Assembly: GCA_933822405.4 (NCBI GenBank)
Contig: CAKOGP040001557.1
Location: forward strand, 310,001 to 374,000
DNA: 64,000 nt
Origin: Cylindrotheca closterium
Lineage: Eukaryota; Bacillariophyta; Bacillariophyceae; Bacillariales; Bacillariaceae
Direction: 5' to 3'
Of this stretch, positions 31,480 to 42,557 are shown piece by piece; within the stretch, counting starts at the first letter, position 1; every line of letters begins with the position of its first letter. The position numbers were made by a program, and so were the translations under genes. Below the pieces are notes generated by a model. The model was not told where the DNA came from and did not search any database. It saw nothing but the letters and a program-made list of their open reading frames with translations.

Positions 31480-34428
31480 TCATTGCTCACTAACAGAAGT
31501 ATGGAATTGAAAGAACTCTTCTAGTCTCCTTTCGGCTGAAGACAAGGTGGTATCTTGCCGTTTCCACTCCGGTGTACTTTCCGTCAACCATTTTGGTAGT
31601 CCGCGGCCAATGGCATCATCTTGTGTATATCGAACGTCCATGAGGACAATGCCGGCATAATCATTTGCATGACGAATGGCTCTCCCTACGGATTGATTCA
31701 CACTCCGCAAGCACAAGCTTCGGAGATACGAAAATCCGCCACTACTTCCACCATCCGCTGAAGCTGGCAAGAGCTTTAGTTTCTCTTGCAACAACGGATC
31801 TTTGGCATCCGGATATGGCAACCCAATCACAACAACGCAACGACAGAGCTCATTGGCAAAATTGATTCCTTCCGAGAGTTTACCACCCATGACTGAGAAC
31901 AACAAAGCACCACGCCGATCCGATGATGCGGCATCGGAAAAAGAAGTCAAGACCTCGTCTGTCTGTTTCGAGTCCTTGGGTTCCCGAAAGAGTCGCTTGG
32001 TGGAATTCAACTCTTTCCATATGTGAGGTGCTTTGGTCTTCCAAAAGTCCACCAGGGCCTGTTCGTATCGGTACGATCCTGTAAACACCACCATTCCGTT
32101 GGGTACTTGCTTGGCCAAACGAAGAATTGACTTTCCAATCGCATTCATGACTTCCGGCAAAGACCGAGACTTGTGCCGAATATCCAGTGGCACTCCATCC
32201 ACCTTGGTTATCGCTTGGAGCAGTACGTTGGATTTCGGAACCACGTGCCCACACGAAAATGCCACCAGCTTGTCACTCTTGAAACCCGAATTGCCATTCG
32301 AAATGGCTCGCTGTGCGTCACACGCCACTTGCGAAAGGTCGGGCACCAGCTCTTGTATCATGACATCCATCGGCTGTAGAGTTCCTCCCACCAAACAAAG
32401 AGCACGCGGCCTGTGGTATAGATCATCCTCACTGGCAACTGCCGGGTTCAGAACGACAAACTGAATCTTGTGCTCATTGGGGCAGATCACAATTTTGCCA
32501 TCAGCATTGGCATAGTTTAGTTTGGACAGGAAGGATTCGACAACTGCTATTGGAGATAGTCTGGTTGTCTTCTTTTTCTTCTTTTTTCTCTTCACCTCCT
32601 CTATCGCTTTGTCGCTGTCGCGATGGAAGAGTCCTGGACCAGCATTATCGTCACCGTCCTTTGCATCGTCGCCGTCTTCCACAGTGGGAACGAATCCAAG
32701 CAACTTTTGCGAAAGCTTGGTCTCTTCCATGTAACGGAGTAATGGAAAGATATTGATTCGATCCAATTTGTATCGGCAGAGAAATTGCAATGGCGACAAG
32801 AGTTCCTTGCTAGTACCACCGCTATCTCCTGCTATTCTGCCATAACTATTCTTGTCAGAAGAGGAGGATCCAAGACACTCTTGAAAGCCTCGCAAAAGTT
32901 GCTTCAATTGCCCCAGCAACTGCAAATGACGCGGGGATAGCCGATCCATGTATTCTTTGGTGTAGGAGTTCACTTGATGACTGGCTCCTTCTAGAGTGGT
33001 CGCAGTCAATGTGCAAGATTGCAAGTTGGCAATGGCTTGGGGCAGATTATGGGCTTCGTCCACCAATACCAACGAGCCCTCTAGAGTTAAACCAATCGAG
33101 TCTCTGGTTTCTTTTGCAACGAGGAGTGAATATGGCAAGACTACCAAATCAGCATGAACTAGAGCTTGTCTCGAGGCATAGTACGAACAAGTCTGGGTCG
33201 CCTTTCCCATTTCCCTCCAGTCTTCGACATCCGTTGGATGTGCCAAGGCATGGAGTGCCAAAGTGGCAATGGCATCGGGATGATAGTGGGGACAAGCACA
33301 ACTGGAAACCGAATTGGTGGAACGCTTCTTCGATTGCCGCAACTCCAAACAGGCTTCGGTCAAATCGGATTCCCGTTTGGCAAAACCACGATTGCCGCTG
33401 GAAGTCAAGTATCCGCACATACCTTGCGACCGACTGGCTAGGGCAATGACCTTTGTCGAGTTTCCCCAATGAGTCTTGCGGACTTCGGACACAAATTGAG
33501 ATAGTTGGGAGTGGGTGCGAGCTGCATAGATAATCTTGGGTCGAATCGGAGTGGAGGAAGAATTATCCGCTGAGGATATGGACACGGGAGGTTCTAGCAT
33601 CCAAGGAATAGATCCATCCGGATTTTTATACTGGAAATCATTCTTTTCGTCATCTTCGTCATCTTCCCATTCCAATGGCTGTTTCTTTCGTCGTCGTTGG
33701 AGACGCTGTTTCTTTCTGGCTTGAATCTTGGATTTCGTAATGGCCTGCTTTAGCAACTGTACTCGACGGTTCTGCTGCAAGGTTGCGTCTTCGTCTTCTT
33801 GGCTAAAAGATTGCCGAATCTTTTGGACTTCCTTTTGTAATTGTTCCAGCCGATCATTCTCGACTTGTTGTTGTCGCTTTTGCTGTTCGAGTTGGCGTTG
33901 CAATTCCAGGTCGTCATTTTCATCTGGCTGCCAGGAGTCAATCCAGTCTAATCCAGTGGACGACGATTCTTTCTTTGCTGCTGCTGCAGCACCTACTGGT
34001 GTTTGTATGGTTGTTGGTACTTTAGACGATTCTATTCCAGTCTTTTCCCCCAACTTGGTATCATGGATCGGTGTTGTTGACGACGTCTCAGAAGTTTGAT
34101 TCTTCGTTTTTCGTTTCTGATACTCGAGCCATGCAAGACTTGCACAGGCAAGCGATAAGGACTTTCCAGTACCGGTAGGTGACTCCAGCAGCACGATTTT
34201 TGTCTCGCTTTCGAACTTCTTCTCGTCGTCATTATCATCCTTGTTGTCGTTCTTGAGATTGGCAAGGACAGAAGTGGGACTATTGCTCTTGACCGATGAT
34301 TTGGAAGTTTCGTTGACTGCTGCCAAAGGTTCTGCAATTGCTTCCAACAAGGTATCCATCAAGGCAACTTGCTGAGGATAAGGCTTGCGAGGAAACGGGA
34401 CTGTTGCGCCCCGTGGATATTCGGCCAT
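31480..34428 (-). CDS. DDX11: DDX11/CHL1-type iron-sulfur DNA helicase
   Basis: 982 aa, single exon. Superfamily 2 XPD-like 5'-3' helicase; in other eukaryotes CHL1/DDX11 supports sister-chromatid cohesion and fork stability in the nucleus. Q-like start YPQQVALMD, Walker A ESPTGTGKS (82-90), then a long charged insertion rich in Gln/Glu/Lys. Motif Ia IIYAARTHSQLSQF. Four Fe-S Cys candidates lie in GMCGYL, TEACLEL, SSCACPHYH and TQTCSYY. DEAH box VLVDEAHNLP. Late motifs are VVFTGSYRYEQ, GALLFSVMGGKLSEGINF, VVIGLPYPD and QSVGRAIRHANDYAGIVLMD. FANCJ and RTEL1 are close relatives; the LHALAHPTDVEDW region and size favour DDX11. Next to the elongation factor gene by chance, as far as I can see. 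Confidence 0.88.
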   Translation of the reverse strand: MAEYPRGATVPFPRKPYPQQVALMDTLLEAIAEPLAAVNETSKSSVKSNSPTSVLANLKNDNKDDNDDEKKFESETKIVLLESPTGTGKSLSLACASLAWLEYQKRKTKNQTSETSSTTPIHDTKLGEKTGIESSKVPTTIQTPVGAAAAAKKESSSTGLDWIDSWQPDENDDLELQRQLEQQKRQQQVENDRLEQLQKEVQKIRQSFSQEDEDATLQQNRRVQLLKQAITKSKIQARKKQRLQRRRKKQPLEWEDDEDDEKNDFQYKNPDGSIPWMLEPPVSISSADNSSSTPIRPKIIYAARTHSQLSQFVSEVRKTHWGNSTKVIALASRSQGMCGYLTSSGNRGFAKRESDLTEACLELRQSKKRSTNSVSSCACPHYHPDAIATLALHALAHPTDVEDWREMGKATQTCSYYASRQALVHADLVVLPYSLLVAKETRDSIGLTLEGSLVLVDEAHNLPQAIANLQSCTLTATTLEGASHQVNSYTKEYMDRLSPRHLQLLGQLKQLLRGFQECLGSSSSDKNSYGRIAGDSGGTSKELLSPLQFLCRYKLDRINIFPLLRYMEETKLSQKLLGFVPTVEDGDDAKDGDDNAGPGLFHRDSDKAIEEVKRKKKKKKTTRLSPIAVVESFLSKLNYANADGKIVICPNEHKIQFVVLNPAVASEDDLYHRPRALCLVGGTLQPMDVMIQELVPDLSQVACDAQRAISNGNSGFKSDKLVAFSCGHVVPKSNVLLQAITKVDGVPLDIRHKSRSLPEVMNAIGKSILRLAKQVPNGMVVFTGSYRYEQALVDFWKTKAPHIWKELNSTKRLFREPKDSKQTDEVLTSFSDAASSDRRGALLFSVMGGKLSEGINFANELCRCVVVIGLPYPDAKDPLLQEKLKLLPASADGGSSGGFSYLRSLCLRSVNQSVGRAIRHANDYAGIVLMDVRYTQDDAIGRGLPKWLTESTPEWKRQDTTLSSAERRLEEFFQFHTSVSEQ

Positions 34429-34849
34429 TTTTTCAATTCAGATTAATTAGCAATGACAACTTGATGTTTCAGGAAAAGCCATTCAAGTACGTCGATTCTC
34501 TGCTGTTTCTTGCTTAGTTTTGCTCACAATGAAGAAAGTGAGATGTGTCTATTCTGATTCCCTTCTTGGACTTCTCGATTGCCTCTTATCTACAGTACCG
34601 TAGGCTCTGATTGTGGTTGTTGTTGATGTTTTACTGTTGTGGGTGAAAACTGAGAAAACGGTCGATAAAAAATCCTACGTTTCCTTGGCGGTGCGACGGA
34701 CGGACAGAGTTGGAAAGTGATTTCAGGATTCTCAATTCAGGATGCGAGGATGTTATTGGAGGGTCGTACTGACTAGTGATATAATGTTGCAATAGAAGAA
34801 CTAGTTTTAGATATTGTGGATAGCTTTGGATTATATTGTTATACTACAT
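34429..34849. other. Upstream region of the helicase
   Basis: 421 bp between two minus-strand genes. It contains GCTCACAATG at 34524-34533 on the plus strand, which is the wrong orientation for the helicase. No gene seen. Confidence 0.35.
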
Positions 34850-37000
34850 TCATACGGCAATCAACTCTGCCTTGGCACCTTCGGCTGCTGCCGAAATTCC
34901 ATTCTCAAAGGTGACCTTGCATTTTCCAGCCTTGCCAAAGGAACCGGATATCGAACCTTCCTCCTTGGTACTTGGAATGAGAACCTTGCGACCAATCTTT
35001 TCTCGAACATTGATTTCGGGCGTAAAGAAGCCAACAATGATTGCCACTGTTTGTTTGCCATTTTCCAAAACATCTCCCTTTATTTTTTCCACATGTCCGA
35101 TGGCTTCTGGTTTGACCTTGGTCTTCTTCTTGGTCTCCATTCGACTTCCCGGCCTAGCCGCTGGCAAGACAATATTCTGTCGCATCTTTTTCTCGGGATC
35201 ATGAGCAAAGCGCAGGAATGGCATGACGAGAGCATCACCCTCTCGGGCTTCGGTCCCACCAGGAAAGTATACTCGAAATTTGCCAGCGGTTCCAAAAGCC
35301 GACTTGAGTTCTCCAATGTCACCCTGCGGGGTCGTTAATTTCATTCCAATAAATGGCTTGAGGACTGTTTCCTTCTTGAAAAGATCCGATCCAAAGACTT
35401 CATACCGAACAATCTTTCCATCATCTTGTCGCGTGTGTGGATCTCCCAATTTGGATATCACACCCACTCGTTCCTTGGGAGCATACGATCGTATCCGTGT
35501 AAAGTCCTTGGTGGGATCAACCTTTTCCATCAGTCGGCCGCAAAAGGCCAGTCGACAAGAGGATGCCGATGGTTCGCTACCATTCATGGGGTCCTTACTC
35601 TTGTTGCTGTTTTGGTCATTCAGGTCAAGCCGGGAACCAATCACCAATGAATGAAGGGGACAATAGACTGGTGTCTGGAAGTCGATCATGGCCCAGTGCA
35701 AGAGCGGTTCTTGTTGCTTACTAGTAGTAGTGGTGGCTGATGATGATGGTGATGACAAGGTCTCGAGCATTCCATCTTGATGAATAAAGTCTTGATCCCA
35801 ATCATATTTCAAGTAGGGCAAACCTGCTCGGTCCGCATCTCCACCAAGGGCCGTATGACCGTCAATCTTTTCTCCTTCCTTTTGCTCCTGCTGCTGTTGT
35901 TGTTGTTCATATAGTTCCTTGGCTCCCCAAAAGTTGACAGTTGCCATCACGGTCGTGTGACCGACACTAATGTGTACCTTGGACTTGTCGCCAATCGAAT
36001 GCTGATAGTATGGAATCTTTCGAACCAAGGCAATGGCACCCTTGAGTAGCTGGACAGCTCCAGGGGATGCTGCGACTCCTCGCTCGAGTAAATTGGAGTC
36101 CAAAGAAGAGACGCACATTCCGGCTCGGTCACCCTGAGAAATCTTCAGGGTCTTTCGTTTGAACATTTGCATCGACTTGACCTTACGCTCCAATCCCAAG
36201 GTGGGGAACTCTACATTGTCATTGACCGAAACGGATCCGGATAGTACAGTTCCTGTCAATACTGTGCCCATACCCTTGATTGGAAAGCAGTGATCAATGC
36301 TAAAGTAGAACGGGGCACCTTTCCCAACAATTCGCTTCGGAGCTGGCAACGAGTCCTTCAGTGTCTGAACAAGGGTATTGATGTTGTAGGTTGGATTCGA
36401 TGCTACATCATCTCCCGCAGCTACTTTTTCGCCACCGATACAGGCGGATACTCCAATCATTGCGGCATTTGGGAACTTGGATCGCTTCAGCCGTTCTTGG
36501 ACCTTCTTTTTGGCTTCTTCTAATCTCTCGGCTCTTTCATTCTCAGGAAACATGTCGATTTTGTTCAATGCAACAACTAAATGTGGACTCGTCAGTTCTG
36601 CCAAGACTAGGCACTCCGTAGTCTGTGCCTGCCATCCTTTGAAGGCATCCACAACCAACAACACCATGTCAATAATCTGCGCACCACCAATAATGGTCCG
36701 TATCAAGGACGCATGCCCGGGACAATCTACTAGTGTCATCTGTAGCTTTTTCTTCTCAGGGTACAATTTCTGAAGATGATCAGGCATGTCCAAAAAGAAA
36801 CAAGAAAAACCAAGATCCAGAGTCATGCCACGTTGTCGACTCTGTTTCGATTTGTCCAAAGAAGCTGTGGACAAGAGTGTAGATAATGTCTTGACGAGAG
36901 ATGTCTTGCCAGAATCAACATGACCTAGAACACCTACATTGACGTTCAGGACTTCCTCTGCCGGAGGTGGAGAAGAAGACCCGTTGTCGTTCTTGGACAT
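34850..37000 (-). CDS. EEFSEC: Selenocysteine-specific translation elongation factor
   Basis: 716 aa. GTPase that delivers Sec-tRNA to UGA codons on the ribosome. G1 GHVDSGKT at 26-33, switch region RQRGMTLDLGFS (the G2 Thr within GMTLDLG is typical of eukaryotic EFSEC/SelB), G3 DCPGHAS, G4 NKID. EF-Tu-like barrels follow (PIKGMGTVLTGTVLSGSV) and then an EFSEC-type C-terminal domain (LFKKETVLKPFIGMKLTTPQ, then GDIGELKSAFGTAGKFRVYF). ATG 37000 is used; the frame is open further upstream only with a TTG. Its presence implies that this organism makes selenoproteins, so genome annotation should allow in-frame UGA. Confidence 0.92.
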   Translation of the reverse strand: MSKNDNGSSSPPPAEEVLNVNVGVLGHVDSGKTSLVKTLSTLLSTASLDKSKQSRQRGMTLDLGFSCFFLDMPDHLQKLYPEKKKLQMTLVDCPGHASLIRTIIGGAQIIDMVLLVVDAFKGWQAQTTECLVLAELTSPHLVVALNKIDMFPENERAERLEEAKKKVQERLKRSKFPNAAMIGVSACIGGEKVAAGDDVASNPTYNINTLVQTLKDSLPAPKRIVGKGAPFYFSIDHCFPIKGMGTVLTGTVLSGSVSVNDNVEFPTLGLERKVKSMQMFKRKTLKISQGDRAGMCVSSLDSNLLERGVAASPGAVQLLKGAIALVRKIPYYQHSIGDKSKVHISVGHTTVMATVNFWGAKELYEQQQQQQEQKEGEKIDGHTALGGDADRAGLPYLKYDWDQDFIHQDGMLETLSSPSSSATTTTSKQQEPLLHWAMIDFQTPVYCPLHSLVIGSRLDLNDQNSNKSKDPMNGSEPSASSCRLAFCGRLMEKVDPTKDFTRIRSYAPKERVGVISKLGDPHTRQDDGKIVRYEVFGSDLFKKETVLKPFIGMKLTTPQGDIGELKSAFGTAGKFRVYFPGGTEAREGDALVMPFLRFAHDPEKKMRQNIVLPAARPGSRMETKKKTKVKPEAIGHVEKIKGDVLENGKQTVAIIVGFFTPEINVREKIGRKVLIPSTKEEGSISGSFGKAGKCKVTFENGISAAAEGAKAELIAV

Positions 37001-37249
37001 GGTGTTCTGTATTATTGTTCGATTATTGATGTTGCGGTGATGATCCAATTATTGTGTCAGATATTATACTGTGCATCTGGAATTCGATCGATTGGAGTCA
37101 TGAAATGACGCATGACATACGGACACTGGCACTGAAGGCGGTACCACTATCAACTATTACGCTCTGTAGGTGCCATACCGGTATGATAAATGCCTGCCCC
37201 CTTTCGGCCCTTTCGGGCGAAGAATTCTTATATGAATCAATCTATACTG

Positions 37250-40200
37250 TTATACTGCACCGGCATCTTCTACTACATCATCGTCTAGAACTCGTACAGC
37301 ATCATCGTCTACGACACGTGCAGCATCATCACCTTCTGCAACGCCATCATCTTGCGGTACTACACCATCCCCTACGATGCCGTCATCTTGTACTGCACCA
37401 TCATCCCCGTTAGGCTCGAATGGGGATGGAGCCAGGGTCGGATCACTGGTACAGTAAGCTCCCTGACCACATGAACCGAACTGAAACTCGCAGAAGCTGA
37501 ACCTGCCGCCTGGATTCCAAAACATGGGTATTTCTTCTTCATCGAAGACAACCCGGAGTCCTTCGTCGCTAAAGATACCATCTCCTATACTGTCTCTCAG
37601 CACAACCACTCCGCAGACCTCCGAAGGAACGCAGGTCCTGAAATGATGCGAGCTTGAAGGATCGAAGCCGGAAATCTGAACGGTACCCCATTCAAAGAAC
37701 CCAGTCTGGTTCAATATTGATGATGATGAATTTGCCCATGTGTCTTGAACCCACGAGTCCCAATCTGTCACAAGAAGATCATTATCAGAAGGAAAAAAGT
37801 CCGAATGGAAGTCAAGGGCCAGTGATGTTCCATTGAAACATTCCATCTCGGGGTTGTAAGGTGGCGGGAGTGATGCAGTACAGGACCCTTGCTGCCCACA
37901 TGAAGATCCAAACTGATACTGACAGGTTCGGAAGCTTTCGGTAGCGAAAGCGGCGAGTATCTCCTCTCGATCATAGTAGACGGTGAACCAATCGTTGGAG
38001 TCAAAACCATCGCCGAAGTTATCTTCCAACGCAACAATTCCACACACTGTATCTGGGACACAAGTGCTATACTGATAAATTGTACCACTCTCAAAGTTCG
38101 AGATCTCAACTGAATCCCATTCAAAGTAACCAAAGTCATTGGGCGATGCTGCATTCGATAAGATCCCTCGCCTCCAAGAATAGAAATCGGCCACAGTTAT
38201 TGTATGCACTGCTACTGTAGTATCCGAATAGAACTCGAAAGCCAGTGATTTTCCACCTGGGCAATTGATATCTGGATTGAAAGCTGGAGGCCGGGTAGTC
38301 GGGGGAGACGGGGGAGACGTAGGAAGCGGGGTATTACTATTTTCGCAGAAGAATTGTGTCTCACAAGCCCCAATCTGAAACACGCAATCTGTGAACTGAT
38401 CGTCGACTTGGGGTCCAAGCATTGTCTCAGTGTTGTCGTATACAACAGTAAGTCCTCCTAGACCAACAAAGCCGTCTCCAAAGCTGTCATTGATTGCGAC
38501 TATTGCACAAACTTCATCTGGAACACACGTTTGGAAGCGATTGGATACGTTGTTTTCAAAGGCAAAGATATTAAAGCTTCCCCAATTGAAAAATCCCTGT
38601 GCGTCTACAAATGGGAAAGTGCTTGCAAGCCCTTGATTCCAAGAATCCGAATCAGTCACAACAATAGCATTATCACCGGAAGAGCAGCAGTCTGCCCTAA
38701 GTTCGAAAGCGAGTGGTTTTCCGCTCTGACACTCAATTTCAGGATTGTAAGGAGGAAGTGGATTTTCGATATCGTAACAGTCAAGTTTTGCCTCGCAATC
38801 TCCAAACTGGAACACACATGTCGTGAAAGCATCTCCTAGGGGCCCAAATAATATGTCCGCATTATCGTAGACTAAAGTCATCCCTCCATTTACAATGCCA
38901 TCGCGGAATGCATCTCCAAGAAGTACCACCCAGCATTGGTCGTCGGGCACACAACTATCAAAGGTATATGACACCGATTCTTCAACAAAAGGGGCATTCC
39001 ACCGAAGAAAGCCCCAATCAAAGGTTCCTGTCTCAAGCAATGGCGTGAAGCCCGTGAGTTGACCATTCCTCCACGTATCCAAGTCGGTCATAACAAGACT
39101 TGTCTCGGCACCAAACATATCTGTCACTACTTCTATGGCCAAAGCCTTTTGGCCCTCCGCGCAGTTGCTCTCGGTGGTGTATGGCCGCGGGATCGCGGTG
39201 TCTGAGCAAATGACTTCCGTTGCACAAGGATCCCCGAACTGATAAACGCAATGATTGAAAGTGGGATCTACTTCGTCTGGCTCAAGTGCTATCCCATTGT
39301 AGACAATGCTCGGAAATTCGAATGGAAACCCCGTGTCTTCAGAAGTGAGACTCTCAAATGGCACATCCAGAATGTCGAAAGCTACTATAGCACAACTGGA
39401 TTTTGGCAGACAAGTTGCTGTTCGGATGGGTGAAAAAATTATCTCTGCGTCGAAATCGACAAAATCGAAATTGTTCCATATCTGTCGCTGAGCATCAAAA
39501 AACAACGATCCCCATTCGACGGGCCCAGAACCATAAAGTTCCTCTCCTTCTGCATTACTAAGCCATTGCGACGTGTTCGAGAGGCTGAAAGACGTGTCCT
39601 TGAAAAACTGAAAGGCAAGAGGCACCGATTCGTCTGTGCAACTGATTTCTGGATTGAATAGTTCCTTGCGTAGGGAGGAGTCAGAGCAAGTGGCTGATTC
39701 TTGGCACAGATCGTATACACACTTTCGGCCTCCTCGATCTCGTTCCACCTTTCTGGTATTCAAGAATACATTGAACCTGCCTGGAAATGTAATACCGTTC
39801 CCAGCTGTATCTTCAGCATAGATAATTCCACATTTGTTCTTTGGCAAGCAAGTAGTGAATTGGTAGTTTGCTTTCGCAGCAAAACCAGTTTCCCGTACGT
39901 CTTGCCAATCGAAGTATCCAGTATCATTCAGCGGAGTGATTCCAAAATTTTCACTGCTGGCCAATTGGCGTACAGATGAAAAATCATAGCTGGTTGCTGC
40001 TTCCTCTTGAATAGTACCCCATGTCTCGTTTCCCATGACAATAAAGTATGTATCTTGAGGCCGGCTATCTGTTTGCAAGTCAATCCAGACCGTCGTTTCG
40101 TCAGCACCACAAGCAACGTTTTTCTCGCATTCAAGGTCTCCACTATCACACAAGCACGAAAGCCTTGCAGACTGTAGATGTAAGTCAATCAGCCTCTCCT

Positions 40201-42217
40201 CTTCTTCTCTGTTTGGGAAGGATCCAACGGAAGAAAGTGCTTCGATCACATCAATTTGATCTACAAGACTTTGCCTTTCAACAATTGGCTTCGATGAATT
40301 GCCAGTATCTCCTGTCGCCTTATACCAGATGAGTTCCGCGGTGGGAATCCATGTGTCGCCAAGTGTTCGAAGATCCATTGGGTCACTGATGAAGCTGACG
40401 GTGTAGTTTCCGGAGTAGGGATCCAGCTTGCAACAATTCTCTGCTGTGTTGCAGTTGCGAACGCAGCTTGGGATCTGATTTGCTTTCACTACGACCCACC
40501 TCCTTCCAGTGTGGAAGATGTATTCGCCATCCGTATCGTCACCGGCAAAATACACAGGACGTTCACTCGCGAAAGACTTTTCTTGCTGACTCTCTTCAAG
40601 CCTTGCATAGAATGGATACGAGAAGACATTTCCAGTTGATGCGAGCACGCTACAGTTCCGACCGGCATTCTGTGAAGATTGAAAACCAGCCAAGAACTGA
40701 ATCTGCTCAACAACGCCAGTACCAAATGTTCTCTCTGGGTCTTTTGCAAGCCATACTTCCGTGGAATGGCTCAGGATATCATACTCATCTGTATTACTTG
40801 GCTTTGGCTTGATCGACTGCATTATCCACTTGTTACATGGATCCATCTTGTTTTCGCCGACTGCAAATACCCAATGCTTCTCATCGCAATAGAAGAATGC
40901 ACCATGCTCCGCCTTCCAGTTTCTCTCGCACTCTGCGACAGAAAGCTTTGTATACATAGTTCGGCCAAGATCGTGATCTTTTCCTCTGATAATACTTGCG
41001 TGATCTGATGATGGCAAGTTGCATCCAATGTATACCCCTGAAAGTGTACTTAACCAAGGATGGACTTCATCGTGAAACTGAACATAGATTTCATTGTCCC
41101 CATAGGTTCGATTTCCTTGATTCACCCGGACGATGACGTAGCATGTCATCACAGCTGCAAAGAGAACGAACAGAGGCCACTTTCTCAACCATTTGCGCTT
41201 GTCTTTTGAGGCATACTTCGAGTCCTTCACAACCCTGGCAGTAAGCTTCATATGTGATCCCAAGAACCCCCCGATGGAAAGAACATAGCTGGCGTCGTCC
41301 AACGCCGCGACAAACTCCATCGCAGTAAAGTCCAATAGGAGATCCACAACACTTTCTGCTTGCATGATAATAATGAAAGTAACAAAGATTCCGTACAAGC
41401 CAACGAGGACAGCAGCGGTGGCCGTCATATAGTACTTGTAGAAAGTCACACCAGGAGTTTCTACAAGGGTATCGAAACTCTGTACAAAGAGATCAACTCC
41501 TTGGAACAAGTTGTTTTCGGTATACACCGTAATCATGACTGCGAACAACTGCGATATTTCGTTGTTAGTAAATATGTATTTTCGAAACAAAATCATGCTT
41601 GAGCAGCCATCCATCTCTCACCTCGGCAGCCCTTGTGGACGGGTCAACATCAATGGGAAAATTGAAAGGATTGTCATCACCAAAGTCAGTTGCATTCCTG
41701 AACAACGAAAAAGAATAGGGATTAGAATGATGAGTAAAGTCTTCAGTCTCCGAAAATTTCAAATGTGATCAAGCCAGTCCCTGTAATTGCTTCTTCGCAC
41801 TACTTACAGCAATGCCAGGGTATAAATTGTGATTTGCAGAACCAAGATGCCCAACGAAATCCAAAATGGTATGCACAAATAGTCTCGATGTTTTTTCTTT
41901 CGCCGGTTCTGAACGATGCTTGTCCGGTCGTCATTATTGTCAGGTCGAGCCTTTTCACAAAAGGGGTATCTTGCAATAATTAAAAATGAAAAGGTATTCC
42001 TAGGCAGAGTTCGGATGTCGTTCTCGTCTGCAGCATATTCATCATTCGTATCGCCTCTATTCTGCTTCATGTTGGACTTCTCCATATTCTCGTCCGACTC
42101 AAGATCAGCGTGAACAATATTCTCTGGCACCTTCACCCTCTGTCGGAGAGTTCCATTTTTATCAGCATCCGCTAATGAGGCGTACTCCATCCGGTTATTC
42201 TGCACTGATCCATCCAT
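37250..42217 (-). CDS. Large multi-pass membrane protein with six extracellular Cys/GDG repeats
   Basis: Predicted 1,594 aa, exons 42217-41808, 41697-41622 and 41548-37250; GT-AG and phases agree. Not a family I can name. Hydrophilic N terminus, then membrane segments FWISLGILVLQITIYTLALL, MTATAAVLVGLYGIFVTFII and WPLFVLFAAVMTCYVIV. A long Cys-rich part follows with six repeats of about 140-165 residues. The pattern is C-x3-xxLAFEF, a TDxxSW segment, GxFxWG, a FxTCVPxxxC-x-IV-x-x-D-x-FGDG core, a xVVYDN-type strand and CxFQFGxC. Repeats 4-6 are the cleanest; 1 and 2 are degenerate. It ends in an acidic Asp/Val-rich tail. Pro-rich spacers (PTSPPSPPTTRPP) separate units. A cell-surface receptor or adhesin is inferred. 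Start at 42217 has the best ATG context; an in-frame ATG lies at 42262. Confidence 0.75.
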
Positions 42218-42557
42218 TTTGATAATATAACTTGGGCTCAAGCTTGTCTCACGTATTGACATATATTTCCTTATGTCTTCACATACAGCCAGTTGGATCT
42301 TGCAACATACCGGTAAAATGCATTGTAACCGGTATTCTCGATCGTGCAAAATTTGCGCGCGACAAGATACATGGCTCCACGAATGACCCACCGGTACAGT
42401 ACTTGTATTCCCATGGTTGATTACTGCACCATAACCTGGAACTGCATTTGCTTGTGCAGAGGAAGGATATGGTCAAATATTAATGCGATAAATTCTAAAG
42501 ATATCCGCATCAACAAAGGTTGCGAAAGAAAAAGGAAACCACAAACTAAATAATACT
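42218..42557. other. Spacer between p52 and the large membrane protein
   Basis: 340 bp, promoter side of the large membrane protein gene (minus strand). Contains two CCGGTA-type motifs common near diatom genes in this window. No gene seen. Confidence 0.35.

Noticed and set aside
37001..37048. Longer start for the selenocysteine elongation factor
   Set aside because: The upstream start would be a TTG; the ATG at 37000 precedes the conserved GTPase domain directly.
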